DNA from: Acidobacteriota bacterium
GTDB lineage: Bacteria > Acidobacteriota > Blastocatellia > Pyrinomonadales > Pyrinomonadaceae
DNA length: 64,000 nucleotides
Direction of reading: 5' to 3'
Assembly: GCA_018269005.1 (NCBI GenBank)
Contig: JAFDVK010000004.1
Span: forward strand, 56,980 to 120,979
A program made the position numbers and the translations under genes. Every line of letters begins with the position of its first letter. The stretch's first letter is position 1. The notes under the pieces were generated by a model. The model had not been told where the DNA came from. It saw only the letters and a program-made list of their open reading frames with translations, and made no database searches. Below, one piece after another: positions 19,076-27,310 of the stretch.

Positions 19076-19966
19076 TTACCAGTCGCCGCCGGCGCCGCCT
19101 CCTCCAAAATCTCCGCCACCGCCGAAGCCGCCCCAACCGCCATCGGAGCCGCCTCCGCCCCAATCGCTGCCGGAAGAACCGGAGTTCAAAGCGGCGTTGA
19201 TTATTCCGCCGACGACCCATGGCAGTGCGCTGTCAACGACACCGCTACCGCCGCCTCCGCCGCGTCCAGAATTACGTGCAAAATAAAGACCGAGTAAGAT
19301 GAATCCGATTATCACGATGCCGACACAGCAAAGTATTTGATAGCCTTCGGCAGGCATCGAGTCATCTGCGGCACCGACAGCAGGCGAGGCCGCAGGAACG
19401 CCCGCAACGTTGCCTTTATCGCGGATCCTTGCGATGTAGGCATCGATCGTGTCGCTGATGCCTTTTGAATAATTGCCTTTCTTGAATTCCGGGACGAGAT
19501 ATTGCCGCTGCAGGCTGCCGACAAGTCCGTCCGGCAACTCGTCCTCAAGATCGCGGCTGATCTGCGTGAAATATTTCCGGTCGTCGATCGCAACGAAAAG
19601 CAAGGCGCTCGGATTGTCGTCGGCCTTCGAGCCGATCTTCCATGTACGCGCGAGATCTCTCGAGAAATCGAAGATATCGCGGCCGCCGGTCGTCCTTACG
19701 ACCGCAACGGCGATCTCGACCTGCGGGTTGGTGGAGTTCTTTAGATCAGTTAGTTTCTTTTCGAGTGCGGCCTTCGCCGCCGGATCGAACACGCCCGCGT
19801 AATCGTTGACAAATCCCGTCGGCTGCAGTGTCGCAGGGTCCGACGGGTCTGATCCCGACTGCATGAAGACGTTCGTTGAAAATGCAGCGAGAGCGGCCAG
19901 GAACGCAAGCGCCGTGAGCGTGGCCGTAAGATAGCGAGATTTCGTTACCTGTCGCATTTCGAACAT
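19076..19966 (-). CDS. TPM-domain membrane protein (YgcG family)
   Basis: 297 residues from ATG 19966. Signal or anchor segment about 10-30; TPM domain about 45-190 (FVNDYAGVFDPAAKAALEKKL...VEIAVAVVRTTGG...ISRDLEDELPDG); a second membrane segment near 210-230; and a long Gly/Ser/Trp-rich tail ending GGGAGGDW. The TPM fold is linked to photosystem II repair in plants and to LemA proteins in bacteria, with no proven bacterial activity. A TATAAT-like box at 19974-19979 on the coding strand lies 7 bases before the ATG and would imply a nearly leaderless transcript (weak). Confidence 0.85.
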   Translation of the reverse strand: MFEMRQVTKSRYLTATLTALAFLAALAAFSTNVFMQSGSDPSDPATLQPTGFVNDYAGVFDPAAKAALEKKLTDLKNSTNPQVEIAVAVVRTTGGRDIFDFSRDLARTWKIGSKADDNPSALLFVAIDDRKYFTQISRDLEDELPDGLVGSLQRQYLVPEFKKGNYSKGISDTIDAYIARIRDKGNVAGVPAASPAVGAADDSMPAEGYQILCCVGIVIIGFILLGLYFARNSGRGGGGGSGVVDSALPWVVGGIINAALNSGSSGSDWGGGGSDGGWGGFGGGGDFGGGGAGGDW

Positions 19967-19991
19967 CGTCTCATTATACGAAAGCGCGTGG

Positions 19992-20618
19992 CTAGCTGTT
20001 CCCCTGATCTTCGTGTTTCCGGACCTCGACGATCTCTGCCCCACGGAATATCTGTCTGGCGAGCCGAACGCTTGGCAGAGCGTTCGCGTAAGCCATCAAC
20101 TCTTCTTTGGTTGGATCTTCGCTCAATTCAGGAAGGGGCCGGGCAGTGTCAATATCCCGATCTTTCGGGATCATATGCGAAAGATCGATCGCCGGATGGG
20201 CCGCCGTTCCGCCGCCCGCGGAATGTGCTTGCGAACGCGCAGCACGACCGCGAACCGAAAGACCTGCCGCAAGCTCGCCACCTGACTTCAGCGGCCGCAG
20301 ATCGTCGCCCGCGAACCGCAAAGCAGATTCGTAAGCGTCATCGAGCCGCGAATCCTCAAAATGCTCAAGCAGATCGGACGGTATCCGAGCCAATATGAGC
20401 TCGCCGCCGTACTGACGAGGCTCAAAAGGCACAATAGTTTCTACCGGAGTCGGCTCAAAGATCGTATCGCTAATGCCTATCTCGTCCGACGGAGGCTCAG
20501 GAAAACTCTCTGCGAGCGGGGCTTCATCGTAAGACAAGATCTCAGGCTCACGCGCGGGCTCAGGCTGCGGAGCCTTTGCTTCCGCGACGACAGGACGAAC
20601 GCTGTCAGATTTTAGAGT
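19992..20618 (-). CDS. dnaX: DnaX tau C-terminal extension in the -1 frame
   Basis: Open frame of 208 codons lying -1 to the dnaX frame, entered at the A11 tract 20618-20628. Reading through gives an acidic Pro-rich linker (PEPAREPEIL), then a C-terminal domain with ILARIPSDLLEHF and a last segment LARQIFRGAEIVEVR. That segment resembles the usual DnaX C terminus (lxxFGGxIVxVR). It has no plausible start of its own other than an internal TTG. So it is best read as the tau-specific part of dnaX, made by ribosomal frameshifting or polymerase slippage. A homopolymer length error would instead make one continuous gene. Confidence 0.75.
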   Translation of the reverse strand, partial: TLKSDSVRPVVAEAKAPQPEPAREPEILSYDEAPLAESFPEPPSDEIGISDTIFEPTPVETIVPFEPRQYGGELILARIPSDLLEHFEDSRLDDAYESALRFAGDDLRPLKSGGELAAGLSVRGRAARSQAHSAGGGTAAHPAIDLSHMIPKDRDIDTARPLPELSEDPTKEELMAYANALPSVRLARQIFRGAEIVEVRKHEDQGNS

Positions 20619-21817
20619 TTTTTTTTTTCGCCGGCAGCAGCGGCCGCAGCGTGTGAGCCCGCAGAACCGAGCTTTCTGAGGATGTCCTCGATCGGCGCGA
20701 GTTTCTTCATCTCGACGAGCTTTACGAGGCCGACTTCGAGCACGTATCTTGGCTGGGCCGCGTCACGAAGATTCGATTCTGTCTCGCAAAGCGAATGGAA
20801 GAAGCGCAGGAGATCGCTTTCCGAAAACGGGGCTGCAAGCTCACCGAGCTTTTCCGAAGAGAACGCCGCCGAATCGACGAGTCTTTCGGTAGAATTTCCG
20901 GCAACTTTCTGCACCATCAGATCGCGAAACAGACCGAGCAGGTCACTCGCAAAATTTCGCAGATCGTGGCCGCGTGAAACAAGATCATCGACGGTTTCGA
21001 GAATAGTTTTCGCGTCAGAATTCGTGACCGCAACGATGACCTTTTCGAGAACGTCCGCACCGACAGAACCGAGGGCCTTTGCGACATCGGCGGCCTCTAT
21101 CCTGCCTCCTGAAAAACTGATCACTTGGTCGAAATTGCTCTGAGCGTCACGCATCGAGCCCATTCCCGAGCGTGCGATCTCCCGCAGCGCTTCATCCGAG
21201 GCGTCGATCTTGTCTTTGTCTGCGATCAGTTTAAGCCGATCGAAGATCTTCGAGTTCGCGATCGTGCGGAATTGAAATTCCTGACACCGCGATGTGATCG
21301 TTATCGGAACCTTGTGCAGCTCGGTGGTCGCCATGATGAAGACGACGTTCGGCGGCGGCTCCTCGATGCTTTTTAGAAGCGCGTTGAATGCCTGTTTTGA
21401 GAGCTGATGAACTTCGTCGATGATGAAGACCTTGTAACGGTCGCGTGCCGGATTGATGCTCAGGCCGTCTATGATCGCGTCGCGAACGTTGTCGATACCG
21501 GTATGCGAGGCGGCATCGATCTCAAGAACGTCCAACGAACGGCTTTCAGCGATCTCAACGCACGACGGGCACGCGTTCTCATCGTCAATGCGGCATGGCG
21601 TCGTGGTCTTGCTGTCAGACCTGTGGCAGTTCAGCGCCTTTGCAAGGAGACGCGCGGTCGTCGTCTTTCCTACGCCTCTCGCCCCGGAAAACAGGTATGC
21701 GTGATGCAGGCGGTCGTGCTCTATCGCGTTGCGCAGGCTGTGCGTAACGACCTCTTGGCCCGTAACTTCGTCGAAGCTCTGCGGCCGCCATTTTCGAGCG
21801 ATTACCTGATACGACAT
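20612..21817 (-). CDS. dnaX: DNA polymerase III subunit gamma (tau when frameshifted)
   Basis: 401 residues in the zero frame: AAA+ clamp-loader ATPase with Walker A GARGVGKTT, a four-Cys zinc module (C in ALNCHRSD, TPCRID, ACPSC), Walker B/DEVHQ region, sensor SRCQEF and the third domain of the loader. The frame ends GEKKKL-stop right after an A11 run, giving a gamma-like product. The -1 frame carries the tau tail (19992-20618). The enzyme opens and loads the sliding clamp. An SRP RNA gene lies just upstream, an arrangement also seen in Bacillus. Confidence 0.95.
   Translation of the reverse strand: MSYQVIARKWRPQSFDEVTGQEVVTHSLRNAIEHDRLHHAYLFSGARGVGKTTTARLLAKALNCHRSDSKTTTPCRIDDENACPSCVEIAESRSLDVLEIDAASHTGIDNVRDAIIDGLSINPARDRYKVFIIDEVHQLSKQAFNALLKSIEEPPPNVVFIMATTELHKVPITITSRCQEFQFRTIANSKIFDRLKLIADKDKIDASDEALREIARSGMGSMRDAQSNFDQVISFSGGRIEAADVAKALGSVGADVLEKVIVAVTNSDAKTILETVDDLVSRGHDLRNFASDLLGLFRDLMVQKVAGNSTERLVDSAAFSSEKLGELAAPFSESDLLRFFHSLCETESNLRDAAQPRYVLEVGLVKLVEMKKLAPIEDILRKLGSAGSHAAAAAAGEKKKL
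20618..20628 (-). other. A11 slippage / programmed frameshift site in dnaX
   Basis: Eleven consecutive A on the coding strand, read GAA AAA AAA AAA CTC TAA in frame zero. A -1 shift, or an extra A in the mRNA, bypasses the stop two codons later and opens the 208-codon tau tail. Thermus dnaX uses an A9 tract for transcriptional slippage. Confidence 0.75.
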
Positions 21818-21883
21818 CGAGAGTTAGATTGTAATTCGTTTCGCTTTCGCGGCGCAATCGCGAGAGTAAAGAACGCGGAAAAC

Positions 21884-21921
21884 AAACAGCCCGCCTCGAC
21901 TCCGGTCGAAACGGGCTGTTT
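21884..21921 (-). terminator. Terminator after SRP RNA
   Basis: AAACAGCCCG and its complement CGGGCTGTTT form the stem on the - strand, with a smaller CGAC/GTCG stem inside, followed by GTTTTCC. It is located 32 bases past the SRP RNA 3' end and before dnaX. Confidence 0.8.
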
Positions 21922-21952
21922 GGGGAATGAACAACAAAACAAAAAACTTAAT

Positions 21953-22045
21953 GGCTCCAGACTTAACCGCAACACAAGCTGAAATCGCTACCGTTGCTCC
22001 GTTCCCGGCCTAGCGGGGTTCACAACTCAAACCTTGTGCGGAGCC
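21953..22045 (-). ncRNA. ffs: Bacterial small signal recognition particle RNA
   Basis: About 93 bases. Ends GGCTCC (5') and GGAGCC (3') pair. The apical domain IV is canonical: a GGAA tetraloop (complement at 22002-22005) closed by CCG/CGG, flanked by AGG on the 5' side and AGCA on the 3' side, which is the Ffh-binding internal loop. Size fits the short SRP RNA without an Alu domain. Followed by a terminator. Confidence 0.92.
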
Positions 22046-22074
22046 TGAAGCCAAATACAAGGATATAGGATAAC

Positions 22075-22091
22075 GGCGAAAGGATAAAGGC
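22075..22091 (+). repeat. Left copy of 17-bp inverted repeat around the S23-like gene
   Basis: GGCGAAAGGATAAAGGC. A perfect reverse complement occurs at 22556-22572, beyond the other end of the four-helix-bundle gene. The unit itself looks like heptads of the type AAAGGCG/AAAGGAT. Confidence 0.85.
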
Positions 22092-22148
22092 AGGACGCTC
22101 AAAAAATTCTTAAATAATGCAACCGAGGCGACTTGTCGGGGCTCCGCC

Positions 22149-22517
22149 TTACAATCGGCTATCGCCTAATTTACGGGCCTTTACTTTCTTTGCGATCGTG
22201 ACGAAGATGGCGGTGAGTTCTTTTGTTTCGGCACGAAGCGGAGCGAGTTTCTCGGAGTTGAAAACATCGATCTCATCGAGCAGCTCCAGCCAATATGATG
22301 TTTCTTCAAGCTCTTGGAGGGAGCCTTCGATCTTGCTGACAAAGTCGGCGTCAGATTTCGCGTGTTGTGCCTCACGATACTGTGCCCCTACGGAAGTGCC
22401 GCTCCTGACGAACTGTTTTCCAATGACCTGCGCTTCGGTCGTCTTTGGCAGCGCCGAATAAAGACGCACAATCCGTATCGCAAAATCCTTTGTGCGAGCC
22501 TTTAGCTCATCGCTCAT
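22149..22517 (-). CDS. Four-helix-bundle protein of the S23 (23S rRNA IVS) family
   Basis: 122 residues from ATG 22517 (MSDELKARTKDFAIRIVRLYSALP). Family signatures: IGKQFVRSGTSVGAQYREAQ, SDADFVSKIEGSLQELEETSYWLELL. These pentamer-forming bundles were first seen inside intervening sequences of 23S rRNA genes and are also found alone, often near repeats; their molecular role is unproven. Here the gene lies between SRP RNA and tRNA-Ser, inside a perfect 17-bp inverted repeat (22075-22091 / 22556-22572), which suggests insertion as a small cassette. Confidence 0.88.
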   Translation of the reverse strand: MSDELKARTKDFAIRIVRLYSALPKTTEAQVIGKQFVRSGTSVGAQYREAQHAKSDADFVSKIEGSLQELEETSYWLELLDEIDVFNSEKLAPLRAETKELTAIFVTIAKKVKARKLGDSRL

Positions 22518-22555
22518 ATGTGATGGGGATTTCAAGAACCAGCGGAACCTCTTTC

Positions 22556-22572
22556 GCCTTTATCCTTTCGCC
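22556..22572 (-). repeat. Right copy of 17-bp inverted repeat
   Basis: Reverse complement of 22075-22091, exact over 17 bases, ending 15 bases before tRNA-Ser(GGA). Further CCTTT/CTCCTTT-type units continue on both sides. Confidence 0.85.
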
Positions 22573-22587
22573 TTTCTCCTTTAGTTC

Positions 22588-22678
22588 TGGCGGAAAGGGT
22601 GGGATTCGAACCCACGGTACCCTTTTGAGGTACACAGCATTTCCAGTGCTGCCAGTTCAACCACTCCTGCACCTTTCC
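22588..22678 (-). tRNA. tRNA-Ser (anticodon GGA)
   Basis: About 91 bases with a long variable arm (GTACC...GGTAC). The acceptor GGAAAGG pairs with CCTTTCC, then G and encoded CCA. The T arm is GTGGGTTCGAATCCCAC and the anticodon loop CTGGAAA reads GGA (Ser UCC/UCU). Confidence 0.95.
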
Positions 22679-22735
22679 AAGCCTTTAAGAGATCGAGTTG
22701 TCAAACACCCGCTTTTCGTGCGGGCAGGGCGTTGG

Positions 22736-23521
22736 TCAGTCGCCGGTGACCGGCTCGCCGATCTCGCCAATATCGTCGCCCGTGATCGCATCGTCACCGC
22801 CGGCGTGAGCGGCCGTCTTTTCCTCCATCAGCCAGTTAAAGACGAACCCGGCAAGGAGCGCACCGAGGATCGGTGCGAGCCAGAAGAACCAAAGCTGTTT
22901 CAAGGCCCACGGATCGTAATAAAGACCGACAAAAAGTGCCGGGCCGGTCGAACGTGCCGGGTTGACCGACGTATTCGTGACCGGGATCGTGATCAAATGG
23001 ATCAGCGTCAGGCAGAGCCCGATCGCGATCGGAGCAAAGCCACGCGGAGCCTTGCCGTGCGTCGAGCCAAGGATGACGAGAACAAAGAAGAACGTCATCA
23101 CCACCTCTGCAACGAAGCAAGCCATCGCACTGTACTTCGCAGGCGAATGATCGCCAAAGCCGTTCGAGGCAAAGCCTCCCGCAAACCCGAAACCTGCCTT
23201 ACCGTTGGCAATAATGTACAAGATCCCGGCGGCCACGATCGCCCCTAAAAGTTGAGCGACGATATACGGGATCAGATCCTTTGCCGGAAATCGTTTACCG
23301 GCCCAAAGGCCGACCGAAACCGCCGGATTAAAGTGAGCGCCCGAGACATGACCCAAAGCATAAGCTCCCGTCAGGACCGTCAACCCGAAAGCGAGGGCAA
23401 CGCCCGCAAACCCGATCCCAAGGTTCGGATACGCGGCGGCGATCACCGCACTTCCACATCCGCCGAGCACAAGCCAGAGCGTGCCCAAAAATTCTGCCGC
23501 CAATTTTTTCGACAAAGGCAT
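22736..23521 (-). CDS. aqpZ: Aquaporin Z-type water channel
   Basis: 261 residues, six membrane segments. Both NPA boxes are present: HFNPAVS (about 65-67) and SVNPARS (about 187-189). The selectivity-filter residues of AqpZ can be placed: Phe near 45, His175 (LTLIH), the Thr of VTNTS and Arg190. This is the narrow water-only filter, unlike glycerol channels. A 25-residue acidic cytoplasmic tail ([14 protein letters not shown]) is longer than in E. coli (231 aa). Lies between two tRNA-Ser genes, all on the - strand. Confidence 0.93.
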   Translation of the reverse strand: MPLSKKLAAEFLGTLWLVLGGCGSAVIAAAYPNLGIGFAGVALAFGLTVLTGAYALGHVSGAHFNPAVSVGLWAGKRFPAKDLIPYIVAQLLGAIVAAGILYIIANGKAGFGFAGGFASNGFGDHSPAKYSAMACFVAEVVMTFFFVLVILGSTHGKAPRGFAPIAIGLCLTLIHLITIPVTNTSVNPARSTGPALFVGLYYDPWALKQLWFFWLAPILGALLAGFVFNWLMEEKTAAHAGGDDAITGDDIGEIGEPVTGD

Positions 23522-23597
23522 ATCGTCTTATCCCTCCTTAAGGAATCCAAATACCGCTTCTTGGTCTTTTTTTATTTGGCCGAGCTAAAAAGAAAAA

Positions 23598-23687
<90 letters not shown>

Positions 23688-23727
23688 AGCGCGAACCATT
23701 TATGATAATGGTCAGAGCGGAAAATAA

Positions 23728-24210
23728 TCAAGTTGAGACACCATTCTCTGTCTTTATGCGGCGAGAACGAAAGAAATCCTGCATCAATTTACGGCATTCT
23801 TCCTCTAAAACGCCCGTGACGATCTCGATCCGATGATTGAGAATTCCGCTGTCGCAGATCTCGAATTTGCTTCGCACGGCACCAAATCTCTCGTCCGGTG
23901 CTCCATACACGAGCCTTGCAACACGGGCGTTCACAAGAGCGCCGGCGCACATCGCACACGGCTCGATCGTCGAATAGACGGTCGAGCCCGTGAGGCGATA
24001 ATTCCCTATCTTTTGCCCTGCGGCCCGAATTGCGAGGATCTCGGCGTGAGCGGTCGGATCATGCCGCTCGATCGTTTCGTTCGAAGCTTCACTTACGATC
24101 TCTCCGGCAGCAGAAACGATAACAGCACCGATCGGCACTTCACCTCGACATTCGGCTTCGCGAGCCAGTTCTATCGCCCGGTGCAAAAAAAACTCGTCCA
24201 TCTCGTCCAT
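23728..24210 (-). CDS. tadA: tRNA-specific adenosine deaminase
   Basis: 160 residues of the cytidine/deoxycytidylate deaminase fold. Zinc-site motifs are TAHAEILAI (His ligand and catalytic Glu) and EPCAMCAGAL (two Cys ligands). TadA converts A34 to inosine in tRNA-Arg(ACG), an essential step in decoding. The VYGAPDERFGA segment and the C-terminal CRKLMQDFFRSRR helix are TadA-like rather than nucleotide-deaminase-like. Confidence 0.93.
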   Translation of the reverse strand: MDEMDEFFLHRAIELAREAECRGEVPIGAVIVSAAGEIVSEASNETIERHDPTAHAEILAIRAAGQKIGNYRLTGSTVYSTIEPCAMCAGALVNARVARLVYGAPDERFGAVRSKFEICDSGILNHRIEIVTGVLEEECRKLMQDFFRSRRIKTENGVST

Positions 24211-24316
24211 TCTTTACGGCTGCCGTAGATTATCGCACAGATTCCCAATGGGACGCGGTTCATTCTACATCCGGCTTTTTGACGTGCTAATATTGTAAAC
24301 TCCAAACCAAAAACCA

Positions 24317-25660
24317 ATGCCAAGATCCCTAAAATGCCCGACTTGCAACGCGCCTTTGGAGATAACGGACGCAGAACAGCAGATCGATGTCTGCGAATTT
24401 TGCGGCAACAGAATTCTCCTTTCACCTGACGATCATCGCGATGAGCCGGACGGCCTGATCGAGCAGGCCAGGAATTTGCAGAAGATCAAGCAAATGGCAC
24501 AGAGCGGGAATATGATCGAAGCGATCAAACTTTTCCGCTCGACCTTCGGCGTTGGTTTGAAGGAGGCAAAGGAGGCGGTCGAAGGGCTCGCTTCGCGCAG
24601 GCCGGTCGTTTTCACCCAAGTTTCAACTCAAAGCTATGTACAGCCTGTACAGCCGGCATACGGAATGTATGCGGCTCCGCCGAGCGTAAGGCGACGCTCA
24701 ACATTTAGCCCGATGATCGCGATCGTAACCGTTCTCGCAGTCGTGATCGGGATCGGAATATTTGGGGTCTCGACGTTCGTCTCGGTCATTAGCCGAACCG
24801 TCAAAAATACGGCAAATGTCGCCAACCGCGGAACCGGTTCGAATGGCGGCAGCGACGAACCGAACGGACTTGCGACCGAGATATTTCGCTTTGGCGGTGA
24901 AGGCATCGGCGCAGGTAAATTCAAGGACAACCGCACCGTCGCGATCGACGGCGAGGGCAATGTTTATTCTGCTGATTACACGGGCAAAGCGATCCAAAAG
25001 TTCGACAGCGACGGCAAGTTTCTGACCCAATGGGAACTCAGCGATGATATGCCCATCCTAAAGATCGCCGCCGATCGGAAAGGCCATGTGTATCTGCTTC
25101 GTTCCAACTCTCTTACGATCTTCGACAGTGCGACCGGTAAGGTCGTTCGCACGATTCCGGGAACCGATTATCGTCACCTTGCCACAAGCACGAACGGTTC
25201 GTTATACGCCCTCTCCGATTCGAACTCAGTATTGAAGCTCGACGCGAACGGGAAGGTTCTCTCAAAGACCGGCAATCTGATCAAGCAAATAAACTTTGAG
25301 GTAAACGACCTTGAAAAGATCGCAGCCGACGGCAGCGGCAACCTTTACGCTGCAGACAGTTCGGGACGCAATCTGCTGAAATTCTCGCCGGACGGAAAGT
25401 TCCTCTTCCGCTTCGACTCGGCCGCGGGACTGACCGGCTCTGCGGGAATCCTTGGCGATCTCGCTGTCGACAACACCGGTAAGGGACGAGTGTACTCCGC
25501 GAACGCATTCTTCGTGATCGTTTACGATGTCGAAGGCTCGTTTATCGGCTCGTTCACCGCACCACAGACCTTCGGCCTCACGGTCGATGACAAGGGTGCT
25601 CTCTGGACCGCCTCACGACCATTTATCGTCAAATACGAAATCGGAAAAATTGAGAAGTGA
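24317..25660 (+). CDS. Zinc ribbon / L7-L12-like / NHL-propeller membrane protein
   Basis: 447 residues in four parts: a zinc ribbon (C7, C10, C26, C29); a helical segment at about 55-92 with the ribosomal L7/L12 C-terminal motif (GNMIEAIKLFRSTFGVGLKEAKEAVE); one membrane span at about 132-157; and from about 190 a six-bladed NHL/YVTN-like propeller (VAIDGEGNVYSADYTGKAIQKFDSDGKFL and repeats). The propeller should face outside and the ribbon the cytoplasm. Such L7/L12-like modules occur in other membrane proteins and probably bind protein partners. Function unknown. Confidence 0.8.
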   Translation: MPRSLKCPTCNAPLEITDAEQQIDVCEFCGNRILLSPDDHRDEPDGLIEQARNLQKIKQMAQSGNMIEAIKLFRSTFGVGLKEAKEAVEGLASRRPVVFTQVSTQSYVQPVQPAYGMYAAPPSVRRRSTFSPMIAIVTVLAVVIGIGIFGVSTFVSVISRTVKNTANVANRGTGSNGGSDEPNGLATEIFRFGGEGIGAGKFKDNRTVAIDGEGNVYSADYTGKAIQKFDSDGKFLTQWELSDDMPILKIAADRKGHVYLLRSNSLTIFDSATGKVVRTIPGTDYRHLATSTNGSLYALSDSNSVLKLDANGKVLSKTGNLIKQINFEVNDLEKIAADGSGNLYAADSSGRNLLKFSPDGKFLFRFDSAAGLTGSAGILGDLAVDNTGKGRVYSANAFFVIVYDVEGSFIGSFTAPQTFGLTVDDKGALWTASRPFIVKYEIGKIEK

Positions 25661-25668
25661 GAACTAAG

Positions 25669-25731
25669 AATGGTGAATGGTGAATGGTGAATGGTGAATG
25701 GTGAGTTGTGAGTTGTGAGTTGTGAGTTGTG
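25669..25731 (+). repeat. Heptanucleotide tandem repeats (AATGGTG x5, AGTTGTG x4)
   Basis: Five exact copies of AATGGTG (25669-25703) run directly into four of AGTTGTG (25704-25731), just after the NHL gene. The period of 7 matches the arrays at 45.8 kb and 46.5 kb. Confidence 0.95.
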
Positions 25732-25757
25732 ATTTTAGAGTTTTTTAATTGAAGAAC

Positions 25758-25789
25758 GGAGAACGGAATATTTTGATTCTCCGTTCTCC
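25758..25789. terminator. Hairpin between convergent NHL and DUF1501 genes
   Basis: GGAGAACGGA (25758-25767) pairs with TCCGTTCTCC (25780-25789). A further TTCTCCGTTT follows. Probably acts as a terminator in both directions; no long U-run follows on either side. Confidence 0.5.
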
Positions 25790-25809
25790 CTCTCAATTCT
25801 CCGTTTCCC

Positions 25810-27297
25810 CTACGCCGGCGGAACCAAGAAGCCAAGGTCGGTGTTCGAGAAATTACCTATCAGCGGAAATACGCTGCTCAGGTTCCCGGCCGGCACGCCG
25901 AACCATCGTGCAAGCGTTCCCGCATACTGCTCGACCGAGGTCGTCGGTATCCAACGGCCGCGAGCATTCGAACCATTATCGGCGTCATCAGGGCCGTTCA
26001 TCGTGAGCGTCGGGAACGGAGTTCCGTTGCTCGTGTTTATGCCAAAGAAGTCGGCCGATGTGATCCCTCCACCAACGACGAAATGATAGTTCGCCCATGC
26101 GTGATCGCTTCCGACGTTGCCGCCCGAGCTCGCAGGGTTGAACGTCCTCGAGAAGTCCGCCATCGTGAACTGCGTCACCTTATCCGCCACTCCTTGGGCG
26201 ACCATCTCGTCATAAAATGCACGCATCGACTGGCTGACATCGCCAAGCTGTGCCGCCTGTGTCGTGATCTGGCCGTTGTGGGTGTCAAAGCCGCCGATCT
26301 GGACAAAGAAGACCTGACGATTGATCGAGAGATCGGTGCGTTTCTTGATAAGGCGCGCGACCTGCTTCAACTGCCGTCCAAGGCTCGTATTGGGAAACAC
26401 GACTGTGACTTCCTGCGAGGTCTGCAAGGCCGCGTTCGCCTGCATAGCCTCGTTCGTGATATCGCTTGCGGCCGCGACCACCTGCGACGACAGGTCGATC
26501 GTCCGAAGCGAATTGAAGGCCGCCAACCTTGCTTGATTTGCCGCGCTTGAGCTGAAGCCCTGCGGATTCAGAACGTTCGCAAGACTCGTACCCGAATCCG
26601 CGATCGCAAGCGGAAGCGTCGTCTGCCCGGCCGTAAACAGCTGTGCCCCCGAGATCGACGTGATCATCGGGATCAGGCCGCTCGGATTGTCCGGCGACGT
26701 TCGCAGGTCCGCAACGCGTCCTCCCCAACCGGTGAAGCTTTCTGTATCCGAACGGCCGCCCTGATATTGCCCGACCTGATCTGAGTGCGAATAGAGCTGA
26801 TAGGGCTTACGGACCGAACCGTTCTGATACTGTGCACGAGTCATCGGCGCGACAAGAGTGCCGACGTTCGTAACAGCGCACATCTTACCCTGAGCCCAAA
26901 GCTCGTGAATGCCGTTATTGATCGCACCTGCCACCCCGGGCCCGAAGCTCGGGTGCAGCCCGTAGGTCAACCCGCCCATTCGCGGAACGGTTATCGGCAA
27001 TAGCGACGCCTGAGCGATTGCGAGTCCTTGTGCACTTCGAGCGGCAGAATACACACCGTAATTGCTGATCGTGGCATCGTTATGGTTCGGAATTAGCGTA
27101 TTGTTGCCATCGTTGCCGCCGGCGAGGAATACGCAGACAAGAGCACGATAATCATTTGGCACCACGTCGGACCTCTCCGACTTCGCCTCCTGAGCCATTG
27201 CGCTCATCAGTCCAAAATGCCGCATTTGGGTCGCCAAGGCGGTCATGCCCAGGGCACAGCCCGATCTCATCAAAAATTCACGTCTGTCCTGTTTCAT
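25810..27297 (-). CDS. DUF1501 family exported protein (Tat signal)
   Basis: 495 residues from ATG 27297, with AGGTGG 7 bases upstream; a GTG nine bases earlier is less likely. A twin-arginine signal (DRREFLMRSG) is followed by the DUF1501 core (ALVCVFLAGGNDGNNTLIP, QIGGFDTHNGQ, FGRTFN-like DFSRTFNP, DHAWANYHFVVGGG). The family has an alkaline-phosphatase/sulfatase-like fold and is typically paired with DUF1800. The pair is frequent in Planctomycetes and Acidobacteria; substrate unknown. It lies 13 bases downstream of the DUF1800 gene. Confidence 0.9.
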   Translation of the reverse strand: MKQDRREFLMRSGCALGMTALATQMRHFGLMSAMAQEAKSERSDVVPNDYRALVCVFLAGGNDGNNTLIPNHNDATISNYGVYSAARSAQGLAIAQASLLPITVPRMGGLTYGLHPSFGPGVAGAINNGIHELWAQGKMCAVTNVGTLVAPMTRAQYQNGSVRKPYQLYSHSDQVGQYQGGRSDTESFTGWGGRVADLRTSPDNPSGLIPMITSISGAQLFTAGQTTLPLAIADSGTSLANVLNPQGFSSSAANQARLAAFNSLRTIDLSSQVVAAASDITNEAMQANAALQTSQEVTVVFPNTSLGRQLKQVARLIKKRTDLSINRQVFFVQIGGFDTHNGQITTQAAQLGDVSQSMRAFYDEMVAQGVADKVTQFTMADFSRTFNPASSGGNVGSDHAWANYHFVVGGGITSADFFGINTSNGTPFPTLTMNGPDDADNGSNARGRWIPTTSVEQYAGTLARWFGVPAGNLSSVFPLIGNFSNTDLGFLVPPA

Positions 27298-27310
27298 TTT
27301 ATCCACCTCG

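Noticed and set aside
19023..19286. Proline-rich + strand frame
   Set aside because: Antisense of the Gly-rich tail of the TPM protein.
25669..25731. CRISPR array
   Set aside because: Units are contiguous heptamers with no spacers; same for the 45.8 kb arrays, and no cas genes are present.
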